DNA of 64,000 nt. Source: Collybia mongolica (Eukaryota; Basidiomycota; Agaricomycetes; Agaricales; Clitocybaceae). The translations under genes and the position numbers were made by a program. Numbering within the stretch: the first letter of the stretch is position 1; every line of letters begins with the position of its first letter. Positions 47,101-56,139 of the stretch are shown here, in pieces. Under the pieces are notes generated by a model. The model made no database searches, was not told the origin of the DNA, and saw nothing but the letters and a program-made list of their open reading frames with translations. Location of the stretch: the NCBI GenBank assembly GCA_013420905.1, contig JAAXNY010000012.1, positions 802,783-866,782 of the forward strand, read 5' to 3'.

Positions 47101-47569
47101 ATATCCGAGGATCTGGGGATAATCTGGTAATTGTTGGAGTACATGTGGATGACATGTCTATTTTGGGTGCAACCCTTGTAACCGTCAAAAACTTCAAAGC
47201 TGAACTCAAAACACACTTTGAAATTTCTGACCTAGGAGAAGCTAGCCAAATTGTTGGCATCTCAGTAAAAAGGTTCACCAATGAATCTATTAAATTATTG
47301 CAACAGCCATACCTCAAGAAAATTATCAAGAAAATGGGTCTTGAAAATGCGAACCCTGTTGCAACACCTCTCGATCACGGCATCAAATTGATCAAACTCA
47401 CCAAAAATGATTGGCGATATCCCGAAATCAAGAAATTCTATCCTATGGCTATCGGAATGCTCATCTGGGGAGCAATCTCAACGCGTCCCGAGACTGCATA
47501 TGCTACACAACACCTCAGTCAATTCTCAAGTCACCCAGGACCCGAGCATTGGACTGCAGTCAAACGCGT
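44122..47569 (+). pseudogene. Copia gag-pol polyprotein, degenerate
   Basis: Gag starts MTESSGNIYRIEAL with the zinc knuckle CYKCNQKGHIAFHC near 44748. The protease site reads NCAATSH where D-S-G-A-T-S-H is expected, so the catalytic Asp is gone. Integrase has TDLWGP, then FNNGTEY where a DNG is expected (second Asp is Asn), and a preserved Glu in GIAEWANRT. Reverse transcriptase shows KARLV-like start, INIKGAYLNA, and HVDD instead of YVDD. Stops: TGA 44458-44460, TGA 45589-45591 with a shift, TAG 46782-46784; another shift near 46050. The frame ends at SHPGPEHWTAVKRV where the LTR of E1 begins. Several lesions fit C-to-T or G-to-A change. Confidence 0.9.
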
Positions 47570-48786
47570 TGAAAGGGGGCTCCTGGGCTATAAGTGCGCT
47601 GATGCTATGAAATGTAATCCCTTACACACACACACCAAACTTAACAATCAACACACGAACAGTAGGAATCGCCTGTTTTGAGTTCGGGTTCAAGTGCTTA
47701 GAAGCACTAAGCTTTGAATAGTACTAGCCAAAGCCCTTTTCAATGATCTCCCAACGGGTTTGATTCAGACAAAAGCTTCAACACAGGTTTATAAACCTGC
47801 TAGGTATATTTATAATATTTCTCGATCCAATAGACTGAGTACCAAGTGTACGTTCAATTATTAATGATCCCAAACGGATCTGTAAGTCCAAGCGACTTAT
47901 CAAACAATACAGTGCCAAGTGCACTAAGGCCAAGTGCCTAGTAATTCCAACGGACAATACAATACTAAGTTCCAAGTGAACTAAGTCTCTTTAATTCTGT
48001 AGTTCTTCAATCAATTCCAATCAAGACACGTTGAAGCAATCTGATCCTTAATTCGGGCACGCAATAGTGTTTTTAACAAATGTGATTTGTATACTCTATA
48101 GTAGCGCGAAGTGGGGGCAAGATTCCTTGCCTTAGCGCTACTCATCTACAGTCTATTTATAATGTACAAACTAAATATCATATGGAATTGTAAATTTTAC
48201 ACGGAACCGCGCTCCCGCGCGCCAAGAATCTGTATTCAATACTGACGCGTCTACTACAACTTGGCGCGCGCGCCATGCGTGCCAATTATGTCGTTTACTG
48301 GTTACTTATCAAATATTGAAAGAGCTGGCTAAACTCTTATCAAGTCCCGACCGCGCACTCTGTTATTTAAAACAGCGCGGCACTGTCGTTTACTCCTCCT
48401 GATTGTCCTGGTTGCTATTCACGGTGTCCCGTCACTTCCGGTAGTTAACACCAAGTACCCCTGACTAGGATCAGGTTGTGCAAGTCCCGAATTTACAATT
48501 ACTTCTCCTATTAATGATGATCCCCGGACTAATGATATCATACTACAACGGTTACTTATGAACTAAGACACCGAGGTTGTAACCGGGCATGGTGAATAGG
48601 ACTAATAATAGACCGTACTCATAGTCCTCTGTACTGATAGTGTATTATCCATTAGACTAGTTCACTCTGATTAGCCGTCTCGGAGCTCGACTCTAATCCT
48701 TTATTACTGCTTACTTGGTTATTAGAAATGACACTAATAGCCTTACTTGTTGACTTTATAAGTGCAAACAATTTCGGGCCCTATCA
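47570..48786 (-). repeat. 3' LTR of Ty3-type element E1 (minus orientation)
   Basis: 1217 bp. On the minus strand it runs from TGATAGGGCCC (48786) to GCCCCCTTTCA (47570). Differences from the E2 LTR at 51616 are few (three in the first ~370 bp by eye). A purine-rich tract GGTATGGGGGAGA stands directly before its start on the minus strand, so this is the 3' LTR of a longer element, not a solo LTR. Its U3 start also adjoins the upstream region of gene Y. Confidence 0.92.
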
Positions 48787-48799
48787 TCTCCCCCATACC
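48787..48799 (-). other. Polypurine tract of E1
   Basis: Minus strand GGTATGGGGGAGA immediately upstream of the LTR start. It is the expected primer for plus-strand DNA synthesis. Confidence 0.75.
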
Positions 48800-49236
48800 A
48801 CAAATGTAGACTGTCCTCAGTCTCTCTTTGCCGGCAGGTTGGTCCAATACTTCGGGTCTGCACGCGTCTAATCTTTCAGTACAATGTTACAACGGTTCCG
48901 CTTTTAGACAGGTAGGCGCGCGATGTTGGGATCGAGCCCAGAGGTTTACTTCCCATCAGGATCGTGACAGTTATATACGTCTCCTGAGAGAGTACTTGAC
49001 ATTTGGACATCGCTTTACAGATATTTCAGTCATCTGGACATTTTTCTCGTTATGTTTCTGACACTTCAGCAAGAGATCGGTACTCCTGTTTGTTCTTTAG
49101 AGCTTCGCAATGCAGGGTTGTGCGTTTTAAAAAGCTCGCGTCCTTGCTAAGTTTTAGACAATTTGGACTTTATAGCCCATTTCTAAATCTCTTTGCTATC
49201 TGCATCGCTCAAACGCTCCAACCTTTTCAAACAGAA

Positions 49237-51186
49237 ATGTCTTCCACTTCTACTTCCGCCATGGCTCGTGCTCTGCGCTCGCCTTCCGCGCTGTCTCTCT
49301 CGCTCTCTGCCGCGATTCTACCGACTGAGGGCCGTTCCCCCACTATGGTCTATGTGGACCAGCCGGTCCCCTCATTTTCCGACCTCCTTGAAGATGCCGA
49401 GGGCGATGTCTTTGTCGCCATGGAGCAAGGGTGGATTATTATGGCCGAGGAACTCGCGCCCCGTATGGACCATCAGGGCCCCCTTGACCTCGACGAGTTG
49501 ATTGACTTCGTCGATCACTGCTCCATGCTCATCGTACGCCCATCTTTTACTTATTAAAACCTTTTACTTATTTACTGGTCTCAGGATGCCATCACTGGCG
49601 TGGTCCGTGGCGCGCGTTTTTCGCTGCCATATCCGGCTATTCTCCTCCTGTGCGCGCTTCACCTTCAAGTGATGCGCATCCCAGTCAACGCGCGCGAGGC
49701 TTCGTGGTCTTCCTGGCGCACGGTCATATCGACTGACCTGGGCCACAATTCCATTCTTCTGGTAAGTGACTTGTTTACTTCTTTACTCTGCCTGCCCTTG
49801 TCAAGCTGACTACCTTTTACTTTAGGGCCAGGCTCCCACTGTGGAGCAAGTCCTGGACCAGGTGGGGTCGCGCTTCGAGCGCGACAATGGTGAAAGTATC
49901 TTTCAGGATACTTTCCTCGTCCCTCCTCGCATGGTTGGTGCACCGCGCCGTTACCATCAGTACCGGGACAGTTGGTCCGCCGCGCCCTTGCCGGCGCGCT
50001 CCCCGGTCTTGGTACCCGCGGTTCGTTTATTACTGCTTTTTATTACTTTTCTTCGGTAGTTGACTTATTTTAATAGCCCCTCAAGCGGAAGCGTACAGCT
50101 GGGTCCAAGGGCAAAGGCCGTGCGGTTCCCCAGGTATATCCTTTACTTTATGAGTTTCACATTATTGCTGACTTGATTTCAAAATTCTAGTCCGACATGT
50201 CGCGCGCCCAGGGGACTGGCAGTGCTTCCGCGCCGCGTCCCTCGGAAGCAGGCCCGGTATGTCTCTTTTCTCTCTTGAAGTCATTTACTTTTACTCATCT
50301 TTATCTCCTTAGTCCTCTGGGCAGCCGCTGGTGAAGGTTGAAGTCCCTGAACTTCGGCTCTTCGATGATGAGATCGCCCGCCAGTTGGCTCAAGAGGGGT
50401 TCGCGGAGTTGTTGCCTCCCGCGGCCCCTTCTCCTCGTCGGTCGCGTAAGACCACTCGCTCTAGGGATAGGGCACAGGCGACACGCCGCAAGCACGCGCT
50501 GGTTCCCAACCGGGAGCTGACGCCACTACAGTCCCCCATTACCTCCCTGCTGGCTGACCTTGCGCCGCGGCGCTCTTCCGTATGTTTATTACTACTTTAT
50601 TTCTTGTTACTGATCATTTTTACTAGGTGGGCTATCCTTGCACGATGTGCGCCACCCGCGGCGACATTGAGTGCACCTTCAACGGTTGGGGTAAACCGTG
50701 CGTGGAATGCGCCACCGCCAAGAAGGGGAAGTGCAGCTTCAGCCTCACTCCCCAGAAGCGCGCTAGGCTCCGTGAGGATCTGGGGCCCATGCTTGGTGCG
50801 GGCATTTCTAGTAAGCCATCTTCTTTCCGTCTTTTTGTTTACTACTGATTTTACTTATTCTACTAGCGGTTGCTGAAGCCTATGCTCAGCTCAGCGACGC
50901 GGACACCCTTGCCGCGGAGGTCATTCAGGCCGCTAACCGCGCGCTTGAAATGCGCGACTCCTTGTTGGCGCGCATAGTTGGCACCATTGGTAGGTTGTAC
51001 GAGGAGGAAGGCCTGGAGGGCCTTCAAAACCTCTTGCTGACTACGCCAGCCACGGAGAGCGCCCTCCTCTTCTACGCGGACTTCCAGAATCTCCCTTGGC
51101 CGCCCTTGGAAGAAGAAGTAGAGGTTGATGACAGTTCTTCGTCGTCAAGATCTTCTGCGTCCGTGCCTGACAGCGAGGAGGAGTAG
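49237..51186 (+). CDS. Gene Y: antisense accessory protein of the Ty3-type element, Zn-cluster-like (copy 1)
   Basis: Eight exons: 49237-49533, 49585-49761, 49826-50020, 50077-50133, 50191-50256, 50313-50579, 50627-50810, 50867-51186. All GT..AG, phases fit, 520 aa. It lies on the strand opposite to the element's gag-pol. Residues 224-242 hold a nuclear-localisation-like PLKRKR. Exon 6 has a very basic run (RRSRKTTRSRDR). Exon 7 has six cysteines at 358, 361, 369, 378, 381 and 389, spacing C2C7C8C2C7C, close to fungal Zn(II)2Cys6 clusters (C2C6C5-12C2C6-8C). The tail is acidic and Ser-rich. Probably a nuclear, possibly DNA-binding protein; no known family recognised. The upstream 450 bp up to the LTR must contain its promoter. 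Confidence 0.85.
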
Positions 51187-51615
51187 CCGCGCCGCGCCCC
51201 CCCCCCACCTACGTTTTCTTTCTATATGTGTTTTCCCGGGCCCTAGTGCCCTTACATATCACTTATTCCCCCGCCTTTCGTTGGGCTTCAATTTTATTAA
51301 TTGAAGTCCAACACTTTGTCTTACATACAGTCCCTCGGACTATAAACAATGCTATTGATTTGGCTGTGGTTCTATTGTCTTCATAAGAAAGCTTCCGCCC
51401 TTGCCCCGGCTACTTAAGTTATAAATAGTACAGTTTAATTCTGGTGCAATTCTCTCGATCATTAAAAACCGTGGCGCGATCACTGACTTTTTATAGACAA
51501 TCTATTTCAATCCTTGTAACCTTGGTAAGGTTTTTCCAATTCGATTTTGCTTATACCCATCTCCCCCTCAACACTGATAACAACTGTCCCAGTTGTCATG
51601 CGGACACTGCCGCGC
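51187..51615. other. Downstream region of gene Y in E1
   Basis: No coding sequence. It matches 61801-62233 inverted, ends in GGACACTGCCGCGC, and stops exactly where the E2 LTR starts. Confidence 0.8.
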
Positions 51616-52833
51616 TGATAGGGCCCGAAATTGTTTGCACTTATAAAGTCAACAAGTAAGGCTATTAGTGTCATTTCTAATAACCAAGTAAGCGGTAATA
51701 AAGGATTAGAGTCGAGCTCCGAGACGGCTAATCAGAGTGAACTGGTCTAATGGATAATACACTATCAGTACAGAGGACTATGAGTACGGTCTATTATTAG
51801 TCCTATTCACCATGCCCGGTTACAACCTCGGTGTCTTAGTTCATAAGTAACCGTTGTAGTATGATATCATTAGTCCGGGGATCATCATTAATAGGAGAAG
51901 TAATTGTAAATTCGGGACTTGCACAACCCGATCCTAGTCAGGGGTACTTGGTGTTAACTACCGGAAGTGACGGGACACCGTGAATAGCAACCAGGACAAT
52001 CAGGAGGAGTAAACGACAGTGCCGCGCTGTTTTAAATAACAGAGTGCGCGGTCGGGACTTGATAAGAGTTTAGCCAGCTCTTTCAATATTTGATAAGTAA
52101 CCAGTAAACGACATAATTGGCACGCATGGCGCGCGTGCCAAGTTGTAGTAGACGCGTCAGTATTGAATACAGATTCTTGGCGCGCGGGAGCGCGGTTCCG
52201 TGTAAAATTTACAATTCCATATGATATTTAGTTTGTACATTATAAATAGACTGTAGATGAGTAGCGCTAAGGCAAGGAATCTTGCCCCCACTTCGCGCGA
52301 CTATAGAGTATACAAATCACATTTGTTAAAACACTATTGCGTGCCCGAATTAAGGATCAGATTGCTTCAACGTGTCTTGATTGGAATTGATTGGAGAACC
52401 ACAGAATTAAAGAAACTTAGTTCACTTGGAACTTAGTACCGTATTGTCCGTTGGAATTACTAGGCACTTGGCCTTAGTGCACTTGGCACTGTATTGTTTG
52501 ATAAGTCGCTTGGACTTATAGATCTGCTTGGGATCACTAATAATTGAACGTACACTTGGTACTCAGTCTATTGGATCGAGAGATATTATAAATATACCTA
52601 GCAGGTTTTTGAACCTGTGTTGAAGCTTTTGTCTAAATCGAACCCGTCGAGAGATCATTGGAAAGGGCTTTGGCTAGTACTATTCAAAGCTTAGTGCTTC
52701 TAAGCACTTGAACCCGAACTCAAAACAGGCGATTCCTACTGTTCGTGTGTTGATTGTTAGGTTTGGTGTGTGTGTGTGTGAAGGATTACATTACATAGCA
52801 TCAGCGCACTTATAGCCCAGGAGCCCCCTTTCA
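51616..52833 (+). repeat. 5' LTR of Ty3-type element E2
   Basis: 1218 bp from TGATAGGGCCC to GAGCCCCCTTTCA, with a (GT)n run near 52765. Rich in CpG, unlike copies A and B. It should hold the promoter and polyadenylation signals for the genomic RNA. Confidence 0.92.
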
Positions 52834-52835
52834 TC

Positions 52836-52853
52836 TGGAGCCCACCGCGAGGG
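52836..52853 (+). other. Primer-binding site of E2
   Basis: TGGAGCCCACCGCGAGGG begins two bases after the LTR. TGG pairs with a tRNA CCA end. I cannot say which tRNA. Confidence 0.7.
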
Positions 52854-53288
52854 TTCAGAGTTTTGAATAGTCTAAAGAGAGCATCTTTCTTTGAAAAATA
52901 TTATACCAAGACGAGTAACGTCGTCTACAAATTGAAGTAGAGCGGAGAAAGTTTAGTCAATCTGTCTCAAGAGCCGCGCCCACAAGCCAGCTCGTCAAAC
53001 AGACTAACTAATCAGCCACTTGCAAGACAAGTAGCTACAAAAACGCGGAAGACTAAAAATTCGCAAAACGCTGGAGCAACAGAGTCGTTACCACCTCCTA
53101 GGCGAGCGCGCACACGAGGATCTTCACAACCAGCCTTTGGATCTTCAGGACCAAGGCAAGTATTTAGAACCCCAGAGCCCTTAGGAAACATATCGACTAC
53201 TAGTAGACCAGTAGCGCGCGGAAGATCGTCCGTAGTAAACCCAGTAGCAAACCCGAACTCGTTAGCTACTCAGAACCGTTCAGTAATC

Positions 53289-54800
53289 ATGACTGAACCC
53301 CCTCGTAAATATATGCCCCAACCAGGCGTCCGTGATGCACCAGTATTCAAAGGAAAAGAGCCCACGGGTTTAATCCGGTTTCTGGAGCGAATGGAGGTCC
53401 TATGGAAGGAGTGTAACATTACAAATGATGAAGAAAAGAAGTTAATGTTGGGAAAATACGCAGACCTACAATCAGAGAATGAGTGGAGGGCATTAGACCA
53501 CTATAAGACAGGCACTTGGACGGATTTCAAGACAGAGTTGATCTCTAGTTATCCGGAAGCACTCGATCAAGTAGAAGGATCAGTAGCCAAGTTAGAGGCA
53601 GTGTGTCGCGCCAACCCACGTATTGGAGTAACCGATGAGGCCGCGCTGAAAAAGCTGAAGCGTGAATTCAAAGCAGAATCTATTAAACTCTTGGGAGTTA
53701 GGCCACCTATTATCTCTAACCGTGAATTAGTTACCAAGTTCTTGGGATGTCTAGACGAAGTCTTCAGATCCCAAGTACAAGGAAGGCTAACCCTGCTAGG
53801 GAATAATCAGTCTAATGCTACACAGGCAGGACAAGCCGTTGCTACAAACAACCGAGCAGATCCTAATACTATTGCCGAAGCCGCCGCGCTCGCGCGACGA
53901 AAAGGGGATCAGTACGATCTGGAGGAAGTTATAGCAACTGCAATCAGCATTTCTGAAGGTGTAGCCAACATGAATATTCCAGACACAAATAGATCGTTTA
54001 TAACGTCCGTAACAGCAACAGCAGCGCCCAAAATCAAAGTAGAGATGGATGAAATAAAACAACAAATAGTTAATTTGTTAGACCGTCTCCAAGTAAATGA
54101 GAAGAATACGAGGAGTGGATTCGAGGATGTAATGAAAGCGCTTCAACAAGCAACTGTTCAGAACCATGCCACAAATAGCGCACCCCAGCAGCATCAGTAT
54201 CAGAATCAGTACGGAAAGCCTAAAGAAGGACAACCGCAAAGACCAAATGCGTATAAATGTCACTACTGTTTTACACCCGGACACTTCATAATGGCCTGTC
54301 CCGAGAAACAGAAACATTTTGAGGAAGGGAAAATAAAAACCAACGCAAATGGAGGAGTATGCTTACCAGACGGATCATATATTCCAAGAGAACCAGAAAC
54401 GGTATCATTGAAAGATAAAGTGGAACACTTCCATTCAAAGAAGGTAGCGGCCCTTTATTACGGAGATGTCACAGAAGGACCCGCTCCAGGAGTATTGTCC
54501 GTTATGCAGTCACATAATGCAGTAGACAATAGTAACGACATTGGAACCTTGAAAGCCATAATGGCACAAATGGCACAATTTCAAGCGCAACAAATGTTAG
54601 GACAACAGAGCGCGCAAACCGCGCTGCCAGTAGCGCCTCAGATGCAGAAACAGGAATATATAAATAATAACTATAATCCTACGGCAAAGAGCGCGCCGAA
54701 CCCTGACATAGTAGCCTTACAAGCACAAATGAGTACTTTATTAGGGCAGGTAGCAGAACTCAATAACCAAAACAAGGTTAAAGAGTCGGGTTTCAATTAG
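53289..54800 (+). CDS. gag: Gag of E2
   Basis: Structural protein of the virus-like particle that packages element RNA; 503 aa from the ATG at 53289. It shows a helical capsid-like region (about residues 20-170) and one zinc knuckle CHYCFTPGHFIMAC (C2C4H4C) at about residues 324-337, followed by a Gln/Asn-rich tail. The frame is open but without ATG for about 115 codons upstream (to about 52940), Arg/Ser/Pro-rich, so translation may start at a non-AUG codon or the leader may be chance. The stop overlaps a slippery heptamer that leads into the protease frame. Confidence 0.92.
   Translation: MTEPPRKYMPQPGVRDAPVFKGKEPTGLIRFLERMEVLWKECNITNDEEKKLMLGKYADLQSENEWRALDHYKTGTWTDFKTELISSYPEALDQVEGSVAKLEAVCRANPRIGVTDEAALKKLKREFKAESIKLLGVRPPIISNRELVTKFLGCLDEVFRSQVQGRLTLLGNNQSNATQAGQAVATNNRADPNTIAEAAALARRKGDQYDLEEVIATAISISEGVANMNIPDTNRSFITSVTATAAPKIKVEMDEIKQQIVNLLDRLQVNEKNTRSGFEDVMKALQQATVQNHATNSAPQQHQYQNQYGKPKEGQPQRPNAYKCHYCFTPGHFIMACPEKQKHFEEGKIKTNANGGVCLPDGSYIPREPETVSLKDKVEHFHSKKVAALYYGDVTEGPAPGVLSVMQSHNAVDNSNDIGTLKAIMAQMAQFQAQQMLGQQSAQTALPVAPQMQKQEYINNNYNPTAKSAPNPDIVALQAQMSTLLGQVAELNNQNKVKESGFN
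54788..54794 (+). promoter_or_regulatory. Gag-to-protease -1 frameshift site
   Basis: The heptamer G GGT TTC in the gag frame (codons GGT TTC) fits the X XXY YYZ rule. Slipping back one base enters the frame that reads CAA TTA GGT CCG ATG AAG, the protease ORF. It sits two codons before the gag TAG. A hairpin GACCTA-CGAC-TAGGTC lies at 54831-54846, farther away than the usual 5-9 nt. Confidence 0.7.
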
Positions 54801-54805
54801 GTCCG

Positions 54806-56011
54806 ATGAAGGAGGCTAAGGAACACGCTAGACCTACGACTAGGTCGCGTTCCAAGAGACAGCCAGAGGACCGAAGTAAAAATAGAAATAGTCGTCAAGA
54901 AAGTAACAATTCAGAGAGTAGTCAGGATAGTAGTGAAGAGGAGTTGGTAGCGCCGTCTCCTAGTAAAAAGAAAGTAAAATTTGTTGAACCATCAGTAAAG
55001 TCCCCAGTACGAAAAGAATTACCCTACATCGATGTGCCCGTGGTACCCTACATACCCCGGAGAACGGAACGCAACCCTGAACCAGTTGATCCGCTACCTA
55101 ATTTTAACACTAAGCGCGGTCCGACTTATGAAACTAAGTCCCCGATAGAAGTAAAATTAAAAGGTGGCGATATAATTGCTAAAGTGTTAGACAACCCTAT
55201 CACATTGACCACGGGAGAGTTAATGGGCTCGTCAAAAACCATTAGAGATGGAATAAAGAATATTGTAACTGCCAGACGTAAGTCCCTTACCCAAAGGGAC
55301 GCTAACTTGCAAATAAACGGAATAGATGAGGAAGACGTCTTACCCTTTGGAGGGGACTGGGAACTTGATGATAACTACTTACGGCATGACGCGCTACCAG
55401 TAGAGTCAATCCCATTCCAGTCTTTCTTCATCTCAGAGTATGACCGCGGCGGAATACCTAAGGGATCTATAATATGCGGGGACCCAGTCCTACAGTATTT
55501 AGAATCTTTACCAGCCGGGGAAGAGCCCAAACAGTTGTATGTAGCAAAAGAATCGGCCTCTTTGCGCGCAGTATATCCAGTAATAAATGGGGTAGGAACG
55601 GAGGAATCTTTATTAGATGGGGGATCCCAAATAGTATCAATGGCTAAACAAACGGCTTTAGACTTGGATATTTCATGGGATCCGGACGTTGTCATACACA
55701 TGCAGAGTGCTAATAAACAAGTGGAGAAAACAGCGGGATTAGCGCGCAATGTCCCTTTCTTGTTTAATGACATGGCCATCTACCTCCAAGTACATATTAT
55801 AAATTCACCCGCATACAAAGTATTGCTCGGGAGACCGTTTGATACGCTCACGGAAAGTCAGATCAAAAATGCTCGGGACGGGGGACAAGTAGTCACTATC
55901 ACGGACCCGAACACGGGACGAAGGTGTACTATTCCTACCCATGCAAAGGGATCACCGCCTAAGCTGTTGAAAAGACAACCGGAGCAGGATTTTCGGCCTT
56001 CGATGAATTAA
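54806..56011 (+). CDS. Protease of E2
   Basis: Retropepsin that would cleave the polyproteins; 401 codons from the ATG at 54806, in the -1 frame relative to gag. The N-terminal 90 residues are Arg/Lys/Ser-rich ([15 protein letters not shown]). The active-site region is [13 protein letters not shown] (Asp at about residue 271; D-G-G in place of the usual D-S/T-G), with the second landmark [10 protein letters not shown] at about 340. It overlaps the open pol frame by about 50 nt, again in the -1 direction. Confidence 0.88.
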   Translation: MKEAKEHARPTTRSRSKRQPEDRSKNRNSRQESNNSESSQDSSEEELVAPSPSKKKVKFVEPSVKSPVRKELPYIDVPVVPYIPRRTERNPEPVDPLPNFNTKRGPTYETKSPIEVKLKGGDIIAKVLDNPITLTTGELMGSSKTIRDGIKNIVTARRKSLTQRDANLQINGIDEEDVLPFGGDWELDDNYLRHDALPVESIPFQSFFISEYDRGGIPKGSIICGDPVLQYLESLPAGEEPKQLYVAKESASLRAVYPVINGVGTEESLLDGGSQIVSMAKQTALDLDISWDPDVVIHMQSANKQVEKTAGLARNVPFLFNDMAIYLQVHIINSPAYKVLLGRPFDTLTESQIKNARDGGQVVTITDPNTGRRCTIPTHAKGSPPKLLKRQPEQDFRPSMN

Positions 56012-56139
56012 TCCAAAGTGATCAAGGAGAGCTAGCCGTAGAAATTGCTGAAGATGAGGACGGGAACTTTATTATAACGGGTTATAGACACCCTACTGAT
56101 AAGCGGAATTTTGGTCACAAAGAACTTAGAGATGTCTTT

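Larger units (their letters stand above)
43795..47569 (+). mobile_element. Ty1/copia retrotransposon, decayed and truncated by an insertion
   Basis: A 240 bp 5' LTR is followed by a priming-site region and gag-pol in the copia order gag, protease, integrase, reverse transcriptase. The copy is cut at 47569, where the minus-oriented Ty3-type element E1 was inserted; its own 3' part would lie beyond the nested block, outside the window. Confidence 0.88.
47570..51615 (-). mobile_element. Ty3-type element E1, 3' part only, cut by E2
   Basis: Minus-oriented copy consisting of the 3' LTR (47570-48786), polypurine tract (48787-48799), the antisense accessory gene Y (49237-51186) and its downstream region. 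It breaks off at 51615, where E2 begins. Sequence up to that point matches E2 at 61801-64000 in reverse orientation, so the remaining part of E1 (gene X, pol, gag, 5' LTR) should resume after the far end of E2. It is inserted in the copia reverse transcriptase gene. Confidence 0.88.

Noticed and set aside
47570..48786. LTR read as a solo LTR
   Set aside because: A polypurine tract directly precedes it on the minus strand, the 5 bp flanks differ, and the neighbouring gene Y region belongs to the same element.
52985..53060. Lys/Arg/Thr-rich leader before gag that superficially recalls a histone H3 tail
   Set aside because: Similarity is compositional only, with no aligned stretch beyond a few residues.
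55960..56011. Slippery site for protease to pol
   Set aside because: GGATTTTC and GAAAAGA were inspected, but neither fits X XXY YYZ in the protease frame.
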